A stretch of DNA of 7,111 bases from Candidatus Omnitrophota bacterium (GTDB taxonomy: Bacteria; Omnitrophota; Koll11; Aquiviventales; Aquiviventaceae): assembly GCA_016196415.1 (NCBI GenBank), contig JACPXS010000149.1, positions 1-7,111 on the forward strand, read 5' to 3'. The translations under genes were made by a program, and so were the position numbers. The notes under the pieces are model-generated. The model was not told the DNA's origin and did not search any database. It saw only the letters and a list, made by a program, of their open reading frames with translations. Each line of letters begins with the position of its first letter. Position 1 is the first letter of the stretch. Of this stretch, positions 1 through 5,167 are shown one piece after another.

Positions 1-578
1 GAGGGCCAAGTGTTCCCTCCGAGCGGAGACGTCTCCGACGGCTGGTCGAGTTCCGCCGTGCGCTCCAGGAATGGGTGCGACGACCCCCCCTCCCATTGCG
101 CCACGGCCACGACCGTCCCCTCGGCGTCAGGGCTCATGGTCAACCAGACGTGGTCGGTGCCTCGGGTGGCGTAGAGAGTCCCCGCCATCTGCTCCGTGAG
201 CCGATCGATGTTCGTTGACGCATCTCTAAGCTGGGTTTTCATCTCCGGCGTGAGCGCCGGATCGTGCTCCCAATCCGGATGCTGCTGCAGGGCCTGCTTA
301 AACTCTTGCTGCTTCTTGCGCACCCCTTCGATCCATGGCAGCGCACCCACCTGCCATCCGTGCTTGGCGAGCTCCTTGTGATAGAAAGCCCGGACCTCGC
401 CAACGGAATGGGACGTGGCAAAATTGCGCGCAAGAAGCGGCTGTGATCCTATGGCGATCTCGTATCCTGGCCCAAGCGCCTTGACATCATCGGGAAGTGG
501 CAGCTCCTCTGCTCCAGCGAGCGGCAACGTGGTCAACCCATAGCTCACCGCCGCCACGAGGAGATAGGCCCCCCTCAT
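1..578 (-). CDS. Secreted protein of unknown function, last gene seen in the pilus operon (3' end outside window)
   Basis: The frame opens at an ATG at 578 and stays open for 192 codons to the window edge, so the C-terminus is missing. A good Shine-Dalgarno (AGGTGG, 7 nt before the ATG) supports this start. Residues 1-23 look like a Sec signal peptide: one Arg, a hydrophobic core LLVAAVSYGLTTLPL, and an AGA cleavage site before EELPLP. The mature protein begins with a PGYEI segment. Residues 55-75 have the pattern TSHSVGEVRAFYHKEL...GW, resembling the 'eVxxFYxxeLxxxGW' pattern I recall from small secreted or lipoprotein-like hypothetical proteins. A charged, probably helical stretch follows (about 84-130), then a segment that looks like beta strands (DHVWLTMSPD, VVAVAQW). 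The gene starts 29 nt after the TadG-like stop, so it is probably co-transcribed and acts in the periplasm or on the surface. I do not recognise a named family. A pilus accessory role is inferred from position only. Confidence 0.8.
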   Translation of the reverse strand, partial: MRGAYLLVAAVSYGLTTLPLAGAEELPLPDDVKALGPGYEIAIGSQPLLARNFATSHSVGEVRAFYHKELAKHGWQVGALPWIEGVRKKQQEFKQALQQHPDWEHDPALTPEMKTQLRDASTNIDRLTEQMAGTLYATRGTDHVWLTMSPDAEGTVVAVAQWEGGSSHPFLERTAELDQPSETSPLGGNTWP

Positions 579-607
579 TAGTTGTCCACCTGCCGTGCGC
601 AGCGCCG

Positions 608-1735
608 TCATTGAATCACCGTGAGGTTCGCTTCACCATCATCACACGCATTGAAGGGGCCGCACGCTTTCGCGCCGCCGTAGTGGGCGGTCGCGCTTGA
701 GAACACCTCGTTCGGATAGCGCATCGCCCAGAAGCGCAAGGCACCCCCACCCTCCCGATGGTGCCTCACCGTCACGGTGAAATCACCGGTGCTATTGGCA
801 ATTCCGGTTGGCCGGACAGGCACGCCGGGGATCGAGCCTCCAAACGGGACACACGTCATGTACCCGCATCCCCCAAAATGTGGCATGGGGATATAACCCT
901 TCAGGGAGCTCCAGGCCGCTCCAGCAACCCCGCCGATCGTTTTTGCGGTCCAGATCGACGATCCCGGCTTACCCGGATTACTCCAGCTATTCCACCCAAA
1001 GGCGGGGAAGCAACAGTTAATAAATGGCGGGATGATGATGCATATCCGTGTCCAGAACCAGAAGGCTGGGCTCCAGCCGCCCATCTTGAGCTCCGGCCGC
1101 TGGCCTGGAATGCTCACGTCGATCTGCACCCAACTGGGCCGCGCAACTTTGTCAGCGCCCTTCCGCGTCCAGTTGAAGGTGACGCTCGATGGCAGGGTGC
1201 GCGTCGCCTGATAGTGATCGGATAGTTCCTGGATCTGCCGGTTGACTTCACCTGAGGTATCGTCGATCCAGGCGTTCTGGATCGCGGTAAAGAGCGCCGC
1301 GGCCGGGGCGTTTTCCCACGCCGCCTTGATGACGAGATCGGCCGCCTGTTGCTTGAGGATGACAAAATTGACCAACCACAAGATGGCGATCATGACCGGC
1401 GGCACCCACAGCATGAAGTCGCAAAACGGCAGCACAAAGATGAGCTGCACGATCCACCAGTTCAGCCACTGAGCCTGCGCGATCAGCGCCAGCTCATTGG
1501 TCCCGCTAGCCACCCAGGAAGCACCCGCAAGCGCCCCGGCATCCGCGGCATTGGCGGTCGCCGTCTTAAGCCGTGCCACCTCGCCCAGGTTCATCGTCGA
1601 CGCCGCCAAGAGGAGAATGAGCGCCATGAAGACGAGAAACGCGACGGCGATCTGGCCTCGCTGCGCCCACGAAGCGTGTCTCCCCCTTCGCCGGCCAACC
1701 GCCCTGAGCCATTTCGCAACCCGCAGCGGCGTCAT
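608..1735 (-). CDS. TadG-like membrane-anchored pilus assembly protein with atypical hydrophobic segments
   Basis: 375 aa. The start is the ATG at 1735, 8 nt after the upstream stop, with GGAGG close before it; the open frame extending further upstream is only a shadow of the preceding gene. A basic leader (residues 1-26) precedes G27-Q28 and a hydrophobic helix (29-48). Then comes a segment ending NAADAGALAGAS (62-73), the signature of the N-terminal domain of TadG-like Flp-pilus proteins. Unlike the nine genes upstream, it has Ala, not Glu, at +5 after the Gly, so prepilin-peptidase processing is doubtful. Two features are unusual: a Trp/Phe-rich hydrophobic stretch at about 90-127 and another at 225-247 (FWFWTRICIIIPPFINCC). 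Cysteines are clustered (CC at 241-242, CGYMTC, ACGPFNAC), suggesting disulfides in an exported domain. TadG proteins are minor pseudopilin-like envelope components of Tad systems. The C-terminal domain is not recognised, and no von Willebrand A motif (DxSxS) is visible. Confidence 0.8.
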   Translation of the reverse strand: MTPLRVAKWLRAVGRRRGRHASWAQRGQIAVAFLVFMALILLLAASTMNLGEVARLKTATANAADAGALAGASWVASGTNELALIAQAQWLNWWIVQLIFVLPFCDFMLWVPPVMIAILWLVNFVILKQQAADLVIKAAWENAPAAALFTAIQNAWIDDTSGEVNRQIQELSDHYQATRTLPSSVTFNWTRKGADKVARPSWVQIDVSIPGQRPELKMGGWSPAFWFWTRICIIIPPFINCCFPAFGWNSWSNPGKPGSSIWTAKTIGGVAGAAWSSLKGYIPMPHFGGCGYMTCVPFGGSIPGVPVRPTGIANSTGDFTVTVRHHREGGGALRFWAMRYPNEVFSSATAHYGGAKACGPFNACDDGEANLTVIQ

Positions 1736-1743
1736 CACCCTCC

Positions 1744-2088
1744 TCAAAACAGGTTGAACCGAGCCGGGGTATCCCTGCCGGGCCGATACGGGACTTTCTT
1801 GCCGGCGGTCGCCCGCTTCCCGGCGTCGAGACGGCTGTGCTGAAACGAGGCCTGGCGGCGGACGATCGTGCCGGTCAGCCACACCCAGCTCTGGAGCAGC
1901 ACGTAGATGAACATCACCAGGCCAAAGCACGCGATGACGAACTCCAGGATGACCTGTCCCCTCCGAGGACCTCCCCGCTCGCAGTAGGCAGTGGGCAGTA
2001 GGCAGTCGGCAGTAGGCAGTCGGCAGTGGGCCGCCTCGGCTTCTTGCTGCCCTCTGCCTGCTGGCTTCTGCCTGCTGGTTACTGGCAT
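1744..2088 (-). CDS. TadE-like prepilin-type protein with a repeat-encoded leader
   Basis: 114 aa. The ATG at 2088 overlaps the end of the upstream gene by 10 nt and has GGGAG 9 nt before it, suggesting translational coupling. The prepilin motif is RRG44-QVILEF, with Glu at +5, followed by one hydrophobic helix (about 46-68: IACFGLVMFIYVLLQSW). The mature part is short, basic and otherwise featureless. The class III prepilin motif plus a single helix fits TadE-like pseudopilins or minor pilins processed by a TadV/CpaA-type peptidase. The leader is long (44 aa) for this family. Residues 21-37 (HCRLPTADCLLPTAYCE) are the translation of a degenerate heptanucleotide array, and the residues before them come from a 14-bp duplication. 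There is no ATG between the array and the Gly, so translation must cross the repeats. The TadE assignment rests on the motif and position, not on a full-domain match. Confidence 0.75.
   Translation of the reverse strand: MPVTSRQKPAGRGQQEAEAAHCRLPTADCLLPTAYCERGGPRRGQVILEFVIACFGLVMFIYVLLQSWVWLTGTIVRRQASFQHSRLDAGKRATAGKKVPYRPGRDTPARFNLF
1981..2029 (-). repeat. Seven degenerate heptanucleotide repeats inside a prepilin leader
   Basis: The plus strand reads seven tandem copies of GCAGTNG, varying only at the sixth base (A, G, A, C, A, C, G). The array lies in the leader-peptide codons of the TadE-like gene starting at 2088. None of the forward-read frames across it contains a stop. Seven is not a multiple of three, so loss or gain of a unit shifts the frame. 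Heptamer tandem repeats of this style are known as STRR elements in cyanobacteria; that link is by resemblance only. Confidence 0.9.
2053..2080 (-). repeat. 14-bp direct duplication beside the heptamer array
   Basis: TCTGCCTGCTGGCT (2053-2066) is followed directly by TCTGCCTGCTGGTT (2067-2080), 13 of 14 bases identical. It encodes the first part of the same prepilin leader and abuts the stop codon of the preceding gene. The 14-base period is twice seven, like the adjacent array. Confidence 0.8.
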
Positions 2089-2723
2089 CGCCAGGTGCTC
2101 CCTGAAAATCCACAGCTCCCGCTGGCCGATCCGGAGACCGTCTGGCCGTTCTTGAGCGTCAGGGTGGTGCTCGCCGATGACGAGCTGGAAAGGTTGCTCG
2201 TGCCGCTTGTCTGCGTGAGCTGTCCCGTGTTGGTGAACTGATTGTGGATGGCGCTCACAAGTGGCGCATCCTTTTCTCCGCCTTCAAAATCTCCGGATCG
2301 GAAGTCATCCGCTCGCGTGTCGTTCACGTGCACGACCACCCGGGCCTGGCTGTCCCGGTCATCCGCCAGGAAGGTCAGGTACTCGCCCCACGTCACGGCG
2401 GAGCTCGCCTGGGTGCTCGTCCGAGGCATGATCGTCGGCTCGGACGACGGGTCGGGGATTTCGCGATCCCGGATGTGCTGATAGAGAATCGCCTGCGATT
2501 CCTCATCACCCTCATCCTGCGCGCGCGAAAGCGCCAGGCGGAAGGTCTGCTGCTCGATCTCCTGCTGGTAGTTCATCCGCAGCCCGATTTGAATGAGAAA
2601 GGCGAGCGCCACGAGCGCTGTCGATCCGATGATCGCGAACTCGATCATCGCCTGCCCTCGACAGCATTGAACACCCAGGCAATGCCATTCCCATCGGGTT
2701 TTGAGTATGTTACTGGGCTTCAT
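2079..2723 (-). CDS. TadE-like prepilin-type protein with Ser/Thr-rich tail and C-terminal cysteine pair
   Basis: 214 aa from the ATG at 2723, which has AGGA about 9 nt upstream and overlaps the previous gene by 14 nt. The frame is open further upstream, but that part only shadows the neighbouring gene. The prepilin motif is CRG23-QAMIEF with Glu at +5, then a hydrophobic helix (about 29-48). A charged segment follows (QQEIEQQTFRLALSRAQDEGDEESQ), probably a helix continuing the pilin stalk. After it come a globular part with beta-like stretches (ARVVVHVNDTRADDF) and a Ser/Thr-rich low-complexity region (TSGTSNLSSSSSASTTLTL). It ends CGFSGSTWRCQ, where the two Cys could form a terminal disulfide loop as in many pilins. 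Length and layout fit TadE-like pseudopilins. Likely role: minor pilin or pseudopilin of the Tad machine. The specific role is unknown. Confidence 0.8.
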   Translation of the reverse strand: MKPSNILKTRWEWHCLGVQCCRGQAMIEFAIIGSTALVALAFLIQIGLRMNYQQEIEQQTFRLALSRAQDEGDEESQAILYQHIRDREIPDPSSEPTIMPRTSTQASSAVTWGEYLTFLADDRDSQARVVVHVNDTRADDFRSGDFEGGEKDAPLVSAIHNQFTNTGQLTQTSGTSNLSSSSSASTTLTLKNGQTVSGSASGSCGFSGSTWRCQ

Positions 2724-3087
2724 AGGTGGCGTTCCTGCTGATGTCCCAATCCGTTTGGGCCCGCACTTTAGTTTCCAGGATGCGCCCGGGCAATTGGCCA
2801 CCCGGCGTGCTGGGAAGATCATTGGTCCCAGAAAAGAGTTTCACGCTCTGCTGCCCGGTCTTGACCGTCACGTCCGTCGTTTGTTGAAACGAATTGACGG
2901 TGGAAGATTCGGTATACATCCCTCGAGGGTCAAACTGCAGTCCGTGGGCTGATCCGTTCGAATACAGGTAGCCTTGATAGGCCCGCTGGACGTACACCGC
3001 CATGATCACCAAGGCGGAGACGGCCACGCCCCCGAGCACCAGCAGCTCCAAAGCACTCTGTCCCCTCCGGCCTCCTCCGGCTCGCAT
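2710..3087 (-). CDS. Prepilin-type pilin-like protein
   Basis: 125 aa from the ATG at 3087. The motif is RRG9-QSALEL with Glu at +5, followed by a hydrophobic helix (about 14-34) and the stretch AVYVQRAYQGYLYSN. That stretch closely parallels AVYLQRGVQGGVKSN in the gene at 3716-3985, so the two look like duplicates. The C-terminal part is polar and Thr/Ser/Gln-rich, as in secreted pilin heads. The start is uncertain. The ATG at 3087 gives a short normal leader and has GGGGGGTGAG just before it (spacing rather short). An in-frame ATG at 3198 has a better-spaced GGAGG (9 nt) but would give a 46-aa leader with fewer GC-ending codons. I prefer 3087 because of the family's short leaders. The gene ends inside the start of the next one, so the pair is coupled. 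Confidence 0.75.
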   Translation of the reverse strand: MRAGGGRRGQSALELLVLGGVAVSALVIMAVYVQRAYQGYLYSNGSAHGLQFDPRGMYTESSTVNSFQQTTDVTVKTGQQSVKLFSGTNDLPSTPGGQLPGRILETKVRAQTDWDISRNATYEAQ

Positions 3088-3112
3088 CTCACCCCCCGTA
3101 GAAACGCAAGAA

Positions 3113-3141
3113 GGCTCGAGGTGCCCTTGCGCCCTTGAGCC
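3113..3141 (-). other. RNA hairpin in the gap before the 3087 start
   Basis: On the transcribed strand GGCTCAAGG pairs with CCTCGAGCC, 8 of 9 pairs, around an 11-nt loop that carries a short duplication (AAGGGCGC then AAGGGCAC). A T-rich but interrupted stretch follows. It may be a weak attenuator or an mRNA processing or stability hairpin inside the operon, or chance if translation starts at 3198. Confidence 0.35.
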
Positions 3142-3239
3142 TTTCCCTGGAGTGCTGCCCATTGGAGTACCGCCTGCGAACCCGTTCCGAGCTGTCATCG
3201 CCTCGCACCTCCGGTGCCGCCTCATCGCATGAGGATGCG

Positions 3240-3626
3240 TTATTCCTTGAGCGGAGGCAGCGGCCGTGTCCGCGCATCCTCATTGACGCTCGTGCCGGTG
3301 CTTGAGGAGCTCGTCGTCGTCACCCGCCTGAAGCCGCTGTCCCCTCTTTCCTGAACCGTTTGGGTGGAGGTGGCGTTCAGGTCCGCGGCGGGATCCGGAT
3401 CGGCCGGCGGCTCCCCCAGGGTGATGTTGGTCACCGTCTTCAGGCCGGCTCGGATCGCCTGGCGGGCGCGCCACTGCATCGAGACGGCGACGATGGCGGC
3501 CAGCCCGATGATGAGGGCGAACTCGGTAGTCTGCTGCCCGCACCGTCGTCCCCCGATGGCGATGGTCCGGCGGCACGCAGACCGTGCCCGCTCGCGAACC
3601 CCTCGGGATCGCTCCGCTTCCACCAT
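3240..3626 (-). CDS. Prepilin-type pilin-like protein with acidic, Ser/Thr-rich tail
   Basis: 128 aa from the ATG at 3626, which has GGAGG 9 nt upstream; an in-frame GTG at 3653 has no such site. The leader is strongly basic (many Arg, residues 6-28) and ends RRCG30. The motif continues QQTTEFALIIG with Glu at +5 and Phe at +6, then a hydrophobic helix (about 36-50). The mature region has a basic patch (RARQAIRAGLK), a Pro/Asp stretch (EPPADPDPAADLN) and a serine run (TTTSSSSTGTS), typical of an exported low-complexity tail. It belongs to the run of class III prepilin-like genes and lies 89 nt after the previous one. The Glu at +5 and single helix support type IV prepilin processing. Its exact place in the pilus is unknown. 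Confidence 0.75.
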   Translation of the reverse strand: MVEAERSRGVRERARSACRRTIAIGGRRCGQQTTEFALIIGLAAIVAVSMQWRARQAIRAGLKTVTNITLGEPPADPDPAADLNATSTQTVQERGDSGFRRVTTTSSSSTGTSVNEDARTRPLPPLKE

Positions 3627-3715
3627 CAGCGGTTTCCTCCACAGACAGCACACGGACAGGACCCGCGGCCCCGTCCTGGCTCTCGACCTCCACGAACCGT
3701 GATGCTGACGGTCGG

Positions 3716-3985
3716 TTAGTTCACCGACTGGTTATAGTGGGTATCTTGATCCGTCGTGACTGTGACTTGGTCCTCGATCGTATGCGAGTTGCTGTTCACG
3801 GTCCAAGGCGCGTTGGCCTGAAACTGGGTGCCGAGTGAATCGGCGTTGGACTTCACCCCGCCTTGGACGCCACGCTGCAGGTACACCGCCATGGCGACCA
3901 GGCCGGCGACCACAAAGCCGAAGAGCACCGCCACTTCCACCGTCACCTGACCCGTGGACCGTATGCGCCGTGTCAATGGAAACAT
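3716..3985 (-). CDS. Prepilin-type pilin-like protein
   Basis: 89 aa from the ATG at 3985, preceded by AAAGGGGGGA at a suitable distance; in-frame ATGs at 4015 and 4003 have poor ribosome sites. The leader is MFPLTRRIRSTG12, then QVTVEV with Glu at +5 but Val instead of the usual aromatic at +6. A hydrophobic helix (about 15-34) runs into AVYLQRGVQGGVKSN. This post-helix stretch resembles the genes at 2710-3087 (AVYVQRAYQGYLYSN) and 4069-4371 (TSYVKTRLQGAVAGT), pointing to descent by duplication. The C-terminal half is polar with VTVTTDQDTHYNQ and no cysteine. Likely a minor or variant Flp-like pilin exported through the Tad system. The family assignment is based on motif, size and neighbours. 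Confidence 0.75.
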   Translation of the reverse strand: MFPLTRRIRSTGQVTVEVAVLFGFVVAGLVAMAVYLQRGVQGGVKSNADSLGTQFQANAPWTVNSNSHTIEDQVTVTTDQDTHYNQSVN

Positions 3986-4068
3986 GCTGTTCCCCCCTTT
4001 CATCTTTATCGCCATCTCAGATCACCCAGACACCATGCCGGGCGGGCGACACCACCCAACACGCGAGG

Positions 4069-4371
4069 TCATTTGGTCTGGGTGGTCTTGCTCGTGGAAT
4101 TGATGGCCACGGCGCCGGCCCGCTGGCTCGACATCGTCATGGTCGAATCCGATTTGCTGTCCGTGGTGCGGACCGGCTCAAAGGTCCCAAAGCCGCCGAG
4201 TGAAATCGCCTGGTTCATGTACCCATCCGCCGTGCCTGCAACCGCTCCCTGCAGCCGGGTCTTGACGTACGACGTCATCGCGATCGCCGCACCAATGACC
4301 ACGGAAAAGAGCACCGCGTACTCAGCCGTGCTCTGGCCCTTCCGGGCGTGGGTTCGTCGTATCAGCCTCAT
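4069..4371 (-). CDS. Flp-like prepilin with extended C-terminal tail
   Basis: 100 aa. The ATG at 4371 has AGGAGG 11 nt upstream, the same layout as the preceding pilin gene; an in-frame TTG at 4416 overlapping the previous stop is less likely. The leader MRLIRRTHARKG12 is followed by QSTAEYAVLFSVV, with the Glu+5/Tyr+6 pair that defines Flp-type (type IVb/c) prepilins. The hydrophobic helix spans about 18-34, then TSYVKTRLQGAVAGTADGYMNQ. The last 45 or so residues are a polar, Ser/Thr-rich tail that typical Flp pilins of 50-75 aa lack. Cleavage after Gly12 by a TadV/CpaA-type peptidase is expected. Likely a major or variant pilin subunit. Confidence 0.85.
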   Translation of the reverse strand: MRLIRRTHARKGQSTAEYAVLFSVVIGAAIAMTSYVKTRLQGAVAGTADGYMNQAISLGGFGTFEPVRTTDSKSDSTMTMSSQRAGAVAINSTSKTTQTK

Positions 4372-4412
4372 GAGAATCGTCACCTCCTGTTGACCTCTGC
4401 GCCACTCACTGC

Positions 4413-4634
4413 TCAACGCTCAACCGCCAAGCTACTCAGGGCGGTCGCCGCATCGGAGGTCTTCTGCGCGGCGTTCTGATACAACTGGTTCATGTTGCCC
4501 TGCACGATACCCTTGGCGATGATGATGGCGGCGACGATCACCGTGGCAATCACCAGGTACTCCAGGATCGACTGGCCGCCATTGCCACGCCGTCTCACCG
4601 GATGTCCCGCCCCCTTGCGCGTGCGTCTCCACAT
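4413..4634 (-). CDS. Flp-family prepilin
   Basis: 73 aa from the ATG at 4634, which has AGGAGG 11 nt before it; the in-frame GTG at 4646 lies in the ribosome-binding site itself and is rejected. A basic 20-aa leader (MWRRTRKGAGHPVRRRGNGG) precedes QSILEYLVIATVIVAAIIIAKG, with Glu+5 and Tyr+6. This is the classic Flp prepilin pattern with one hydrophobic helix. The mature protein is about 53 aa, the normal Flp size, with a Gln/Asn/Ala-rich amphipathic C-terminus (NMNQLYQNAAQKTSDAATALSS). It lies 21 nt after the previous stop in the same operon. Role: pilin subunit assembled at the inner membrane by the Tad machine. Confidence 0.88.
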   Translation of the reverse strand: MWRRTRKGAGHPVRRRGNGGQSILEYLVIATVIVAAIIIAKGIVQGNMNQLYQNAAQKTSDAATALSSLAVER

Positions 4635-4655
4635 ACTCTCGCTCACCTCCTCTCC

Positions 4656-4874
4656 CTATGGGGTGTTCTCTTCGGTTGCGCCATTGAGCTCCGTCTCAAT
4701 GGCCTTCGCGTGCGCGTTAAAGGCCTGCCGCACGTAATCGGTCATCACGGCCAGCGCCGAGGCGACCGCCGCCACGAGGACGGCGTACTCCAACATCGAC
4801 TGACCCTTGTTGACCCTGAGCCCTGAGCCCTGAGCCCTGAGCCAACATGATGGGGTGGGAGGTTGTGCGCTCAT
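4656..4874 (-). CDS. Flp-family prepilin with heptamer-repeat leader
   Basis: 72 aa. The ATG at 4874 overlaps the previous stop (ATGA), with AAGG about 10 nt upstream, so translation is probably coupled to the first pilin. The prepilin motif is NKG24-QSMLEYAVLVAAV, with Glu+5 and Tyr+6, and one hydrophobic helix (about 30-44). The mature protein is 48 aa, a typical Flp length, ending in an acidic tail (ETELNGATEENTP). The leader is odd: residues about 12-20 (LRAQGSGLR) are the translation of four perfect heptanucleotide repeats, and there is no start codon between the repeats and the cleavage site. A second ATG at 4848, before the repeats, is out of frame with the pilin at the present repeat number. 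The protein is otherwise an ordinary Flp pilin. Confidence 0.85.
   Translation of the reverse strand: MSAQPPTPSCWLRAQGSGLRVNKGQSMLEYAVLVAAVASALAVMTDYVRQAFNAHAKAIETELNGATEENTP
4814..4841 (-). repeat. Four perfect heptanucleotide repeats inside an Flp prepilin leader
   Basis: CCCTGAG is repeated four times without error on the plus strand (CTCAGGG on the coding strand). The array lies between the ATG at 4874 and the Gly-Gln cleavage site of the Flp prepilin gene. The unit length is not a multiple of three, so slippage by one unit shifts the frame of the pilin. The sequence differs from the GCAGTNG array at 1981-2029. Confidence 0.92.
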
Positions 4875-5071
4875 GGAGCCAGCACCTTCGTCACGAGGTT
4901 GTCAAAGGCGCCCTCGACGCGCCCTCGAATGTCGAGCCCCCCGCCGAATCGGCCGTTGCTGTAAAAAGCCACTGTGGCCAGCATGACAATAAGGGCAATG
5001 ACGAAATACTCGATATAGGCATTGCCGGCTTGTCCATGGAGGTCAATCGGGCAAGCCAATGTTTTCCTCAT
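4871..5071 (-). CDS. Flp-like prepilin, first gene of the pilin operon
   Basis: 66 aa from the ATG at 5071, with AAGGAGGGG a little over 10 nt upstream; an in-frame ATG at 5107 lies before that ribosome site and is unlikely. The leader MRKTLACPIDLHGQAG16 is followed by NAYIEYFVIALIVMLATVAF: Glu+5 and Tyr+6, but Asn rather than Gln or Ser at +1. The single hydrophobic helix spans about 22-37. The mature protein is 50 aa with a Gly-rich turn (GRFGGGLDIRG) and an amphipathic end (VEGAFDNLVTKVLAP). Size and motif match Flp pilins. As the gene directly behind the riboswitch-like leader, it is a fair candidate for the major pilin. That is inference; expression is not visible from sequence. Confidence 0.85.
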   Translation of the reverse strand: MRKTLACPIDLHGQAGNAYIEYFVIALIVMLATVAFYSNGRFGGGLDIRGRVEGAFDNLVTKVLAP

Positions 5072-5129
5072 GGGATGAGAGCCCCTCCTTATTAAAAAAG
5101 ATTTCATATCTATTTACTTTATAAGACAC

Positions 5130-5167
5130 AAAAAAGCCGAGCAGCCTATTCATTCGGCAGCCCGGCT
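5130..5167 (-). terminator. Intrinsic terminator at the end of the pilin leader (expression platform)
   Basis: On the transcribed strand AGCCGGGCTGCC (5167-5156) pairs with GGCTGCTCGGCT (5146-5135), 11 of 12 positions counting one G-U pair, with a 9-nt loop. A run of U follows at once (5135-5130). It sits between the promoter and the first pilin gene, so it must be regulated or read through. Its 5' arm is the conserved 3' strand of the c-di-GMP-I-like aptamer, so the two folds are mutually exclusive. Confidence 0.85.

Noticed and set aside
196..446. Overlapping plus-strand frames at the left end
   Set aside because: They are antisense to the secreted-protein gene, which has a signal peptide, a ribosome site and continuous coding to the edge.
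758..1225. 155-codon plus-strand open frame
   Set aside because: It is antisense to the TadG-like gene, and its composition is typical of a shadow frame in GC-rich DNA.
1981..2029. CRISPR-like array
   Set aside because: The 7-bp units are directly contiguous with no spacers, so it is a tandem repeat and not a CRISPR.
1736..2113. N-terminal extension of the TadG-like reading frame to an ATG at 2113 (501 aa in total)
   Set aside because: This part overlaps the TadE-like gene in another frame and has low-complexity, Arg/Pro-rich shadow composition. The ATG at 1735 has its own ribosome site and gives a proper leader.
2724..2822. Extension of the 2079-2723 gene upstream to 2822
   Set aside because: It overlaps the coding region of the preceding prepilin gene for about 100 nt. 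The ATG at 2723 gives a leader of normal length with a usable ribosome site.
3280..3693. 137-codon minus-strand frame beginning MEVESQDG
   Set aside because: It overlaps the 3240-3626 prepilin gene in another frame. It has no prepilin motif or helix and has shadow-like Arg/Gly/His composition.
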